DNA of 40,877 bases from Alphaproteobacteria bacterium (GTDB lineage: Bacteria > Pseudomonadota > Alphaproteobacteria > Rhodobacterales > Rhodobacteraceae): positions 1 to 40,877 of the forward strand of contig JAJRPO010000015.1 in NCBI GenBank assembly GCA_024280735.1, given 5' to 3'. A program made the translations under genes and the position numbers. Of this stretch, positions 32,649 through 40,738 are shown piece by piece (position 1 is the stretch's first letter; each line of letters begins with the position of its first letter). Under the pieces are notes generated by a model. The model searched no databases. It was not told the DNA's origin and saw nothing but the letters and a program-made list of their open reading frames with translations.

Positions 32649-32777
32649 GTTATTCTCCTCTGATGGCTTTATCTGTGATCTACTGGGCGCAACACTTTGC
32701 GCCGACCCGTTTCATGCTGAAAATCTTGCCGGATGCGCGCGATGGGCTATTGTTTTTGGGATAGAGGGAGATTTGAA

Positions 32778-34514
32778 ATGATCCATATGAAATTTTTAAC
32801 CCGTAGCCTGCTGGCCTTTAGTCTGGCTATTGGTCCTGGTCACGCAGAACCCATCACCGCCGCTAATGCGCTGATTGCCAAACATCAAGGCAGGTCTGTA
32901 ACCGCCGACAACTGGATGATTTCAGCCGCCAACCCGCTGGCGGTTCAGGCGGGCGCGGATGTTTTGGCGCGCGGCGGCAGTGCGGCGGATGCGATGATTG
33001 CGGCGCAGGCGGTTTTGGGCTTGGTGGAACCACAATCGTCAGGCCTTGGTGGCGGTGCGTTTCTGGTTTGGTATGATGCGGCTAGTGGTGATCTGACCAC
33101 TCTGGACGGGCGCGAAACAGCGCCTTTGGCCGCGACGCCTCGGTTATTTCAAGACAAAGATGGCAAGCCCTTGTCGTTCTTTGAGGCGGTTGTCGGCGGG
33201 CGCTCTGTCGGCGTTCCTGCCACGCCTTTGCTGATGGAGGAAGCCCATAAGCGGTGGGGCAAACTGGCATGGGCGGGGTTGCTGGAACCAGCGCGTAAAT
33301 TGGCGGCGGACGGGTTTGAGGTTTCCAAGCGGATGGCGAAATCCGTGGCTTGGGACGCGGCACGATTGGCGATTGCACCCGATACTGCCGCCTATTTCCT
33401 GCCGGAGGGCGCGGCAGTTCAAGCGGGGGATTTGCTGAAAAATCCGGCCTATGCGGAAACCCTGGAAGATATGGCGCAAAATGGTGCCAGTATTTTCTAC
33501 AGCGGCCCACTGGCAGAGGCGATCGTCTCGCGGGTGCAAAATGCCGCCAACCCCGGCGTGCTCGACATGGTGGATTTGGCGATTTACCGGATTAAGGAAA
33601 GGCCGCCGATCTGTGTTGATTATCACGGCAATCAGGTGTGCGGCATGGGTCCGCCTTCCTCTGGCGCGCTGACTGTCGGGCAGATTCTAAAATTGGTAGA
33701 GCCGTATGATTTAGCCAGCCTTGGCGCGGATGACCCGCAAAGCTGGCGTCTGATTGGTGACGCCTCACGCCTCGCTTTCAAGGACCGTGGCCGCTACATG
33801 GCGGATTCGGATTATGTGCCGGTGCCGGTGCAGGGGTTGCTGGACGACGGCTATATGGCGGAGCGTTCCGCCCTGCTCGATCGCGACACCGCCTTGCCAA
33901 AGGTCACGGCAGGCACACCGGAGTATGACCACGCCGCGTTGTGGGGTGATGATATGTCGATCGAACTCCCCTCCACCAGCCATATTTCCATTGTCGATAG
34001 CTTTGGCAACGCCCTGTCGATGACCACCACAATTGAAAATATCTTCGGCTCACGTCTAATGGTCGGCGGGTTTCTTTTGAATAACGAGCTGACGGATTTT
34101 TCCTTTTCCAGCCACCGCAATGGCCACCCCATTGCCAATCGGGTGGAGCCAGGCAAGCGGCCCCGTTCCTCTATGTCGCCGACAATTGTACTGCGGGACG
34201 GCAAGCCTATTCTAGTGATCGGCTCGCCGGGGGGCAGCCGGATCATTGGCTTTGTGGCGCAAACAATTATTGCCCATCTGGATTGGGGGATGGATATTCA
34301 AGCGGCAATTTCGATGCCGCGTTTGGTGAACCGCAGCGGTACTTATGAGGTTGAAGCCGGTGACTTTGGCACCGTGATGGCCCCAGAACTCGAGGCCATA
34401 GGCTTTGAAGTGAAGCTAAAGAAAATCACCTCAGGCCTGCACGGAATTGCCATTGGGGACGGATTGAAAGGCGGCGCTGACCCGCGCCGCGAAGGGATTG
34501 TTTTGGGCGACTAA
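32778..34514 (+). CDS. ggt: Gamma-glutamyltransferase (Ggt), exported
   Basis: Ggt is a periplasmic Ntn-hydrolase that self-cleaves and hydrolyses or transfers the gamma-glutamyl group of glutathione. The 578-residue product has a signal peptide (MIHMKFLTRSLLAFSLAIGP...HAEP). The alpha-subunit region reads GGSAADAMIAAQAVLGLVEP, SSGLGGGAFLVWYD, and LDGRETAP. The autocleavage site is TSHISIVD with nucleophile Thr400, and GSPGGSRIIGFV follows in the beta subunit. The start at 32778 is preceded by GAGGGAG; the earlier ATG at 32733 is rejected. Length is normal. Confidence 0.94.
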   Translation: MIHMKFLTRSLLAFSLAIGPGHAEPITAANALIAKHQGRSVTADNWMISAANPLAVQAGADVLARGGSAADAMIAAQAVLGLVEPQSSGLGGGAFLVWYDAASGDLTTLDGRETAPLAATPRLFQDKDGKPLSFFEAVVGGRSVGVPATPLLMEEAHKRWGKLAWAGLLEPARKLAADGFEVSKRMAKSVAWDAARLAIAPDTAAYFLPEGAAVQAGDLLKNPAYAETLEDMAQNGASIFYSGPLAEAIVSRVQNAANPGVLDMVDLAIYRIKERPPICVDYHGNQVCGMGPPSSGALTVGQILKLVEPYDLASLGADDPQSWRLIGDASRLAFKDRGRYMADSDYVPVPVQGLLDDGYMAERSALLDRDTALPKVTAGTPEYDHAALWGDDMSIELPSTSHISIVDSFGNALSMTTTIENIFGSRLMVGGFLLNNELTDFSFSSHRNGHPIANRVEPGKRPRSSMSPTIVLRDGKPILVIGSPGGSRIIGFVAQTIIAHLDWGMDIQAAISMPRLVNRSGTYEVEAGDFGTVMAPELEAIGFEVKLKKITSGLHGIAIGDGLKGGADPRREGIVLGD

Positions 34515-34517
34515 GGG

Positions 34518-34826
34518 TTACATTTGCATGTCCATGGCCTCGGCCACCTCAATCGTGCCGCCAATTTTGACGTGCGGGCAAGCTTGCGCCATGACAACAG
34601 CGGCGTCCAGCGTGTCCGCTTGCAGGATGGTAACGCCGGACACAGTGCCCGCGTCCGTCACGCCGCCCGAACCGACGGTTTTGGATTTTCCCGCCGGCAT
34701 GCCGGGATCAACCACTGCATCGCCAAGGCCCTCCATCCATGCCTTCCATGCCGTCATATGGGCCATGCCCTCCTCTTTGGATTTGATGTTGCCGCTGCCG
34801 AAATAGACGAGAATATATTTGGTCAT
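34518..34826 (-). CDS. YciI-like (YCII) small protein
   Basis: The 102-residue protein starts MTKYILVYFGSGNIKSKEEG, with HMTAWKAWMEGLGDAVVDPG and a C-terminal alpha/beta part (TILQADTLDAAVVMAQACPH ... EVAEAMDMQM). This matches YCII/DGPF-type ferredoxin-fold proteins often found near sigma-factor or TetR genes. Its neighbour is a TetR remnant, divergent from it, which suggests former regulation by it. Enzymatic role is unclear. The stop codon is three bases from the convergent ggt stop. Confidence 0.88.
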   Translation of the reverse strand: MTKYILVYFGSGNIKSKEEGMAHMTAWKAWMEGLGDAVVDPGMPAGKSKTVGSGGVTDAGTVSGVTILQADTLDAAVVMAQACPHVKIGGTIEVAEAMDMQM

Positions 34827-34925
34827 TTTGTGTCTCCTGTTGTTGTTATTTGATTATGACAGGTCGCAAATTACGCTAACGGCCATTTTAGAAATCTGCT
34901 AGTGATGGGTTCTTTAAGGATTGTG

Positions 34926-35051
34926 ATGCCATACAGCCCAAAACACAAACAAAATACGCGGCTGAAAATTGTGGAATCCGCGCGGGTGCAGGAAGCCAAA
35001 TCCAGCTTCGTGATGGGACGCGGGGCGTCTTTAACGGATTTGGCAGGTTAG
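34926..35051 (+). pseudogene. TetR-family regulator remnant (41 codons)
   Basis: ATG at 34926 opens MPYSPKHKQNTRLKIVESAR, the exact start of many TetR-family helix-turn-helix domains (normally continuing RLFN..GF). It then jumps to VQEAKSSFVMGRGASLTDLA and stops at 35049-35051. The middle and most of the ligand-binding domain are missing, so this is an internally deleted, dead regulator. The few C-terminal residues may come from the middle of the original protein. It is divergent from the YciI-like gene and overlaps the end of the argE-like gene by four bases. This gene is too short to be found by length filters. Confidence 0.7.
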
Positions 35052-36202
35052 GTCAGCGTCGCGCCTAATCTGCCAAGCATTTTCAAGCAAGTATCAAGCT
35101 GTTCCTCGGTGACAAACTCATCCGGTCTATGGGCCTGCTCAATCGAGCCGGGACCGCAGATTACCGAGCTGACGCCCGCCTTTTGGAACAGGCCCGCTTC
35201 GGTGCCAAAAGACACGACTTCGGTTTCATTCGCACCCGTCAGAAAACGTACAATGCGGGTAGCTTCACTGTCGGGATCCGGTTCCAATCCATCGACCTCG
35301 CTGGCAAATATTTCCGAGATATCACAGATGGGATTGGCGGCTTGCATGGCAGGGCGCAGGGTGTTGTTGACATAATCGGTGATTGCCTCGCGGATGAAAA
35401 TGCGGTCACTTTCCTGCACAGGGCGCATTTCCCAATCGACCTCGGCCAGCGCAGGGATCACGTTATGGGCAATGCCGGAACGCAATCCAGTGACTTGTAA
35501 CGTGCTGTGGGGGGGGGCAAAGCGGCTGCCAAGGGGCGCACGATCCGGCAAGGCACTGCGCAACTCCATCAGCCGCGCCACATAAAGGCTGGCGTATTCC
35601 AGCGCGTTCACGCCAAGATCCGGCAGGCTGGAATGGCCCTCGTTACCTTTGAACTCACAAGTGTATTCGCAGCAGCCTTTGTGGCCTTCGATGATCTGCA
35701 TCGAGGTCGGTTCGCCAATAATGCAGGCCGAGGGTTGCACGCCAGCTTTGACCATTTCATCGACAAGAACTCGCGCGCCTAAACAGCCAATTTCCTCGTC
35801 ATAGGTAAAGGCAAGGTGCAGCGGGCGTTGCAAATCAAGGGTGGCGCAGTCTTTGGCCGTGAGCATAGCAGCGGCGATGAAGCCCTTCATGTCACAGGTG
35901 CCACGCCCATAAAGCACACCGTTTTCACGGCGTAGCTTGAACGGATCAGACGACCAGTTTTGGCCCGTGACGGGCACAACATCGGTGTGGCCGGACAAGA
36001 TCACCCCGCCCGCCACATCGGGGCCAAGGGTGGCGAACAGGTTTGCCTTGCCCGGCGTGTCCGAGGAGAGGGAGCAACGCGCGCCCAGCGCCGTTAGGTA
36101 ATCCTCGATCCAGTGGATACAGTCGATGTTGCTGTCCGAGGAGACCGTCGGAAAGGCAATCAAACGATCCAGCAACGCAATGGCCTCCGCCAACCGCGCC
36201 AT
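35048..36202 (-). CDS. argE: ArgE-like N-acetyl-diamino-acid deacetylase (M20)
   Basis: The 384-residue M20 metallohydrolase has GHTDVVP (His72, Asp74), RGTCDMKG (Asp104) and TYDEEIG (Glu136/137), the standard two-metal site, and the dimerisation domain in the middle (HSSLPDLGVNALEY). It matches acetylornithine deacetylase, which releases ornithine from N-acetylornithine. It starts one base after the stop of the DoeA-like gene, in the same operon, so the substrate may be an acetylated diamino acid from that pathway (for example N-acetyl-2,4-diaminobutyrate) instead of N-acetylornithine. Which applies cannot be decided from the sequence. Confidence 0.85.
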   Translation of the reverse strand: MARLAEAIALLDRLIAFPTVSSDSNIDCIHWIEDYLTALGARCSLSSDTPGKANLFATLGPDVAGGVILSGHTDVVPVTGQNWSSDPFKLRRENGVLYGRGTCDMKGFIAAAMLTAKDCATLDLQRPLHLAFTYDEEIGCLGARVLVDEMVKAGVQPSACIIGEPTSMQIIEGHKGCCEYTCEFKGNEGHSSLPDLGVNALEYASLYVARLMELRSALPDRAPLGSRFAPPHSTLQVTGLRSGIAHNVIPALAEVDWEMRPVQESDRIFIREAITDYVNNTLRPAMQAANPICDISEIFASEVDGLEPDPDSEATRIVRFLTGANETEVVSFGTEAGLFQKAGVSSVICGPGSIEQAHRPDEFVTEEQLDTCLKMLGRLGATLT

Positions 36203-36203
36203 G

Positions 36204-37385
36204 CTAGTTTTTCACAAACAACTGGCGCGGGTAATCGGCCAGTGGTTCCGCTGCCGCCCCCGCCTGAATACGCAGCGGTTCGGTTATTTCCAGGCCCCAG
36301 TCGGGCATCCAAAGGGCGGTCATAAAATGGAACGTCATGTTTTCCTGAAACTCGGTTTCGTCATCGGTGCGAATGGAATAGGTCCGCTCGCCCCAATCGG
36401 GTGGATAGCTTAACCCGATGGGATAACCGCAGCGCCCCTCTCGCGGGACACCGTGTTTTTGCAGAACACCGTAGAATGCCCGCGCCACGTCGCCCGCTGT
36501 ATTGCCAACGCGGGCTTTGTCGATGCCTGCTTGAATGCCCTCCAGCACCACCTCCTCGGCAAAGCTGACATCGCGGGGTGGTTCGCCCAGCCATATCGTG
36601 CGGCACAGCGGGGCGTGATAGCGGCGATGGCATCCTGCAATTTCAAAGAAGGTGCCAGAGTTATTGGGAATTGGCTTGTCGTTCCATGTCAGATGGGCGG
36701 CGGCGGCCTCGTCACCTGTAGGTACCAACGGGCAGATAGCGGCATAATCGCCGCCAAATTCCTCGGTGCCCCAAATGGCGGTGTGATAGATGTCGGCGAC
36801 CACTTCGTTTTTACGTTTTCCCGGCTCGAACACCTCAAATATCTTGGCGTGCATTTTTTCAACGATCCGCGCAGCACGGCGCATGTATAGCAATTCGGTT
36901 TCCGATTTCACCCCGCGCTGGTGGTTCACCAGCAGGGTTGCATCAATGAATTCACCACCAAGTTCGCCGTTCAGCACCGCATGGGCCTTGGCTGTGTAAT
37001 AATAATTCTCCATCTCGACACCAAGGCGCAGGCCCGCCCAGCCCAGATCGCGCAATGTGCCTGCCAGATGTTGCATGGCATGGCGCTCGGTATTCATCAC
37101 ATAATCGTCGGAATAGGCGGTGATATTGGCTTGGTCCATGTAAACGGTTTTGGAGGCCCCCACCGCATCCATGGCGCGGCCCCAAAACACCGGATCACCT
37201 GTTGGGCCGATAATCACCCCTTGGTGAACATAAAAGCTCCAGCCATCATAGCCGGTCAGCCACGCCATATTGCTGGGGTCACAGCAAAACAGCACCTCAA
37301 TGCCGGCCGCATCCATCGCCTTGCGGGTTTTGGACAGGCGCTCAGCGTATTCAGGGCGGGAAAATGGCAGGTCTATGTCGGGCAT
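36204..37385 (-). CDS. doeA: DoeA-like ectoine hydrolase (M24, metal-free type)
   Basis: DoeA opens the ectoine ring to N-acetyl-2,4-diaminobutyrate. The 393-residue protein has the creatinase-type N domain and pita-bread C domain. Phrases LPFSRPEYAERLSKTRKAMD, DPSNMAWLTGYDGWSFYVHQ, GVEMENYYYTAKAH, ARIVEKMHAKIFEVFEPG and YPIGLSYPPDWGERTYSIRT agree with ectoine hydrolases. At the M24 metal positions it reads EIAGCHRRYHAPLCRT instead of the DxG...SDxTRT pattern, so it lacks two metal ligands, as in creatinase. AAGGATTCCCCC precedes the ATG, nearly the same leader as the aminotransferase upstream. The other doe/eut genes are absent here, so the substrate may differ. Confidence 0.82.
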   Translation of the reverse strand: MPDIDLPFSRPEYAERLSKTRKAMDAAGIEVLFCCDPSNMAWLTGYDGWSFYVHQGVIIGPTGDPVFWGRAMDAVGASKTVYMDQANITAYSDDYVMNTERHAMQHLAGTLRDLGWAGLRLGVEMENYYYTAKAHAVLNGELGGEFIDATLLVNHQRGVKSETELLYMRRAARIVEKMHAKIFEVFEPGKRKNEVVADIYHTAIWGTEEFGGDYAAICPLVPTGDEAAAAHLTWNDKPIPNNSGTFFEIAGCHRRYHAPLCRTIWLGEPPRDVSFAEEVVLEGIQAGIDKARVGNTAGDVARAFYGVLQKHGVPREGRCGYPIGLSYPPDWGERTYSIRTDDETEFQENMTFHFMTALWMPDWGLEITEPLRIQAGAAAEPLADYPRQLFVKN

Positions 37386-37470
37386 GGGGGAATCCTTTTG
37401 AATGCGGATACCAAATCGGTACCCGAGATTGCGCCAAACTCAAAATGAAAAAATCAGGTGCGAGAACGAT

Positions 37471-38649
37471 TTACGGAATCGCGGCTTCTAATGCGTTCAG
37501 CAATTGCGCAATCTCTTCGCTGGTGTTGTAGTAATGCGGCGCGGCGCGCAGCACGGTTGGCAGGGCGCGGCGTTCGGCATCTATCGGGGTGCTGGCCGGG
37601 CTGGAGGTGCCAATAGCGATCCCTTGGGCGTAGAGTTTCGCGGCGGTTTTTACCGGATCCAGCCCATCAATTGTAAAGCTGACGATGGCACTGGGGTTTT
37701 CGCCAATATCCCGAACCTTAGCGCCTTTGAGGCCGCGTAAACCGGCACGCAACTCATCCGCCAAACCCCACGCGCGAGATTGGATTTCTGGCAGCCCGAT
37801 GTCCAGCGCATAGCGCGTTGCAACCCCCAGCCCCAACCGCAAGGCATAAGCATTTTCCCAGTTTTCAAACCGCCGCGCGTCGGGGCGCAGGGTGTATTCA
37901 GTGTCGGAAACACGTTGTGCGGCAAACAAATCAACCATCGGCGGTTCAATTGTCGCAATCAGTGACCGGCGGATATACAAGAACCCCGTCCCCCGTGGCC
38001 CCCGCAGAAATTTACGCCCCGTCGCCGACAGAAAATCACAGCCGATTGCCGCCACATCAACGGGCATCTGCCCCACGGCCTGGCAGGCATCCAGTAGATA
38101 GGGGATGTTGTGACGGTTGGCGATTTTTCCGATCTCTGCCGCCGGATTAACCAAACCGCCATTTGTTGGCACCCAAGTAACAGCAATCAATGCAGTGCGC
38201 GGGGTGATCATCGATTCCAGCGCCGCCAGATCGAGGCTGCCGCTGGCATCACTCGGCACCACATCAATCACAATCCCGTCGCGTTTGACGCGCTGCATCA
38301 GGGCTAGGTAGTTGGAGGAATACTCCGCCTCGCAGGTCAACACCCGATCGCCGCGCTGAAACGGCATCGCGTAAAATATCTGACACCACGCCGCCGTGGC
38401 ATTTTCCAGCAACGCAATTTCGCTGGGTTTTGCGCCCACAAGAGTTGCCACATCGCGGTAAACTGCGTCGAGTGCGTCTGCCTGTGCGTTGGCGGCCTCA
38501 TATCCGCCCATGCGGCCCTCAAGTTCAAGGTGCGCCACAATCGCATCGATCACGGGTTGCGGTTGCAGGGCCGAGCCGCAGGCAAGTAGATGATTAACAT
38601 GTTTAACACCCGGGGTTTCAGCGCGGATTTCGGCAATATTGAGGGGCAT
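37471..38649 (-). CDS. Class V PLP-dependent aminotransferase/desulfurase-like enzyme
   Basis: The 392-residue protein has the class V (NifS/SufS-like) fold. Key sites are LLENATAAWCQIFYAM, a cofactor Asp in LLDACQAVGQ (Asp187, Gln190), and the PLP Lys213 in SATGRKFLRGPRGTGFLYI. The N-terminal MPLNIAEIRAETPGVKHVNH and substrate region are like isopenicillin-epimerase/EgtE-type proteins rather than IscS; no active-site Cys loop typical of desulfurases was identified. It heads a leftward operon with the DoeA-like and ArgE-like genes (85-bp and 1-bp gaps). The substrate is unknown; a transaminase or lyase step on a diamino acid or derivative would fit the context. Confidence 0.85.
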   Translation of the reverse strand: MPLNIAEIRAETPGVKHVNHLLACGSALQPQPVIDAIVAHLELEGRMGGYEAANAQADALDAVYRDVATLVGAKPSEIALLENATAAWCQIFYAMPFQRGDRVLTCEAEYSSNYLALMQRVKRDGIVIDVVPSDASGSLDLAALESMITPRTALIAVTWVPTNGGLVNPAAEIGKIANRHNIPYLLDACQAVGQMPVDVAAIGCDFLSATGRKFLRGPRGTGFLYIRRSLIATIEPPMVDLFAAQRVSDTEYTLRPDARRFENWENAYALRLGLGVATRYALDIGLPEIQSRAWGLADELRAGLRGLKGAKVRDIGENPSAIVSFTIDGLDPVKTAAKLYAQGIAIGTSSPASTPIDAERRALPTVLRAAPHYYNTSEEIAQLLNALEAAIP

Positions 38650-38760
38650 GGGGAATCCTTGGATGATTTTGATCAGGATAACCGTAGCCTACCCAAACAC
38701 AATGGCTTGAATTCCGGCGCGCCATGGCGTTGAATTGCGCCATCTTACAGGAATGCCACT

Positions 38761-40257
38761 ATGACCTTCATCCTCGCTATCGACCAAGGCACCACATCAA
38801 CCCGCGCAATTTTGTTTGATGCGGATATGAAGGTTCACAAAATCGCCCAACAGGAGTTTACCCAACACTTTCCGAAATCTGGCTGGGTTGAACATGATGC
38901 AAATGACCTGTGGAACACCACGGTTGCGACCTGTCGCCAAGTGGTCAAGGAAGCCGGGATTGAAGCAAGCGACATTGCCGCCATCGGCATCACCAATCAA
39001 CGGGAAACCACTGTGGTTTGGGACAAGGCAACCGGCGTGCCGATCCACAACGCGATTGTTTGGCAGGACCGGCGCACGGCGGATATTTGCAATGGGCTAA
39101 AGGCGCGCGGGCTGGAGGCGATGGTATCCGAGCGCACGGGGCTGCTGCTCGACCCATATTTTTCTGGCACCAAGCTGGCTTGGATACTGGATAATGTCGC
39201 AGGCGCACGGGCGGATGCGGCGCAGGGCAAGTTGCTGTTTGGCACCGTAGACAGTTTCTTGATTTGGAAACTGACGGGGGGCGCGGTTCATGCGACGGAC
39301 GCCACCAACGCCTCGCGCACCATGCTGTATAACATCCGCGACGGGTGCTGGGACAATGAGCTGTGCAGTCTGCTGAATATCCCGCACCAAATGCTGCCGG
39401 ATGTGCGCGATTGTGCGGCGGATTATGGCAGGGCCAGTGCCGATTTTCTGGGGGCAGAGATTCCAATTCTGGGCGTGGCCGGTGATCAACAGGCAGCCAC
39501 CATCGGGCAGGCCTGTTTTAGCGCAGGAATGATGAAATCGACCTATGGCACAGGCTGTTTTGCCCTGCTGAACACAGGCGAGACCATGGTGGCCAGCAAA
39601 AACCGCCTGCTGACGACGGTTGCCTATCAACTGGATGGCAAGGTGACTTACGCGCTCGAGGGGTCGATCTTTATTGCCGGTGCTGCGGTGCAGTGGCTGC
39701 GCGACGGGTTGGGCATTATCGACAACGCGCCGGAAACGCAGACACTGGCGCAAAATGCCGACAGCGGCCATTCCCTGTATCTGGTGCCCGCCTTTACCGG
39801 CCTTGGCGCGCCTTATTGGGATGCGGAATGTCGCGGTGCGGTTTACGGCCTGACCCGCAGTTCCGGCCCCGCAGAATTCGCCCGCGCGGCATTGGAATGC
39901 GTCGGTTATCAAACCCGCGACCTGATGGAGGCCATGCGCAGTGATTGGGGCAACGACAGCGATGCGCCCGTGTTGCGCGTAGACGGTGGCATGAGTGCGA
40001 GCGATTGGACCATGCAGTTTTTGGCGGATATTTTGGGCGCGTCGGTCGATCGGCCCAATGTTCTGGAAACCACCGCCTTGGGGGCGGCTTGGCTGGCGGG
40101 AATGCAAGCGGGTGTTTATCCGTCACAATCCGAATTCGCCGAAAACTGGAGTAGGGAACGGCGTTTTGAGCCTGCAATGGATGTGGATGTGCGGCAAATA
40201 AAGTATGCGGGTTGGCAGGATGCGGTCTCTCGTACTCTGACGCGCCCGCAGGGATAG
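38761..40257 (+). CDS. glpK: Glycerol kinase (GlpK)
   Basis: GlpK phosphorylates glycerol to glycerol 3-phosphate. The 498-residue FGGY kinase begins [20 protein letters not shown] and contains [25 protein letters not shown]-like (here [10 protein letters not shown]), [35 protein letters not shown], and [20 protein letters not shown], all standard. It is full length. CAGGA precedes the ATG. The RpiR-type regulator follows after seven bases, so it was probably cotranscribed before the IS insertion. No glpD, glpF or ABC glycerol transport genes are in the window. Confidence 0.97.
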   Translation: MTFILAIDQGTTSTRAILFDADMKVHKIAQQEFTQHFPKSGWVEHDANDLWNTTVATCRQVVKEAGIEASDIAAIGITNQRETTVVWDKATGVPIHNAIVWQDRRTADICNGLKARGLEAMVSERTGLLLDPYFSGTKLAWILDNVAGARADAAQGKLLFGTVDSFLIWKLTGGAVHATDATNASRTMLYNIRDGCWDNELCSLLNIPHQMLPDVRDCAADYGRASADFLGAEIPILGVAGDQQAATIGQACFSAGMMKSTYGTGCFALLNTGETMVASKNRLLTTVAYQLDGKVTYALEGSIFIAGAAVQWLRDGLGIIDNAPETQTLAQNADSGHSLYLVPAFTGLGAPYWDAECRGAVYGLTRSSGPAEFARAALECVGYQTRDLMEAMRSDWGNDSDAPVLRVDGGMSASDWTMQFLADILGASVDRPNVLETTALGAAWLAGMQAGVYPSQSEFAENWSRERRFEPAMDVDVRQIKYAGWQDAVSRTLTRPQG

Positions 40258-40264
40258 CCAAAAG

Positions 40265-40738
40265 ATGGACCCCACGTTGAAAACCAAAATCCTGCAACGG
40301 CTAAAATCCGACATTGGTACGCTGTCCCCAGCCCTGAAAAACGTCGCGAAATACATCGTCGATAATTCGGCTGATTTCGGCCTTGATCCGATCCGCGAAA
40401 CAGCGCGTAAATCCGGTGTCAGCACCTATACTCTGGTCCGTTTGGCCGATCAGTTCGGCTTTGCCAGCTATGACGAATTGCGCGAGCCGTTTCGGGTGGC
40501 GTTGGTTTCCCGCACGGAATCAATCAAGCAACAGCCCTGGATCGACGAGTTGAGAGAGCAAGGCGCAACCGGTGTTATTCAAGCCGAAGTGGCGCTGAAA
40601 TCCATCGCCGTAGTCCAGGACACCCTAAAACGCCAAACACCGCAGAAACTGGAACGGGTGGTGGATACCTTGCTTGCGGCCGATACTGTTTACCTGACGG
40701 CGATGCGCGCCAGCTATGCCATGGCGTATTATTTTCAA
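40265..40738 (+). pseudogene. MurR/RpiR-family regulator, interrupted by an IS
   Basis: The first 158 codons encode an N-terminal RpiR helix-turn-helix (LKTKILQRLKSDIGTLSPAL ... KNVAKYIVDNSADFGLDPI, KSGVSTYTLVRLADQFGF) and the beginning of the SIS sugar-phosphate domain (DTVYLTAMRASYAMAYYFQ). After YYFQ the frame enters the IS1595 terminal repeat and reads foreign sequence to a stop at 40825. The remaining ~120 codons of a normal RpiR protein are missing from the window; the rest may lie beyond the element. The HTH domain is intact and might still bind DNA. Confidence 0.88.
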
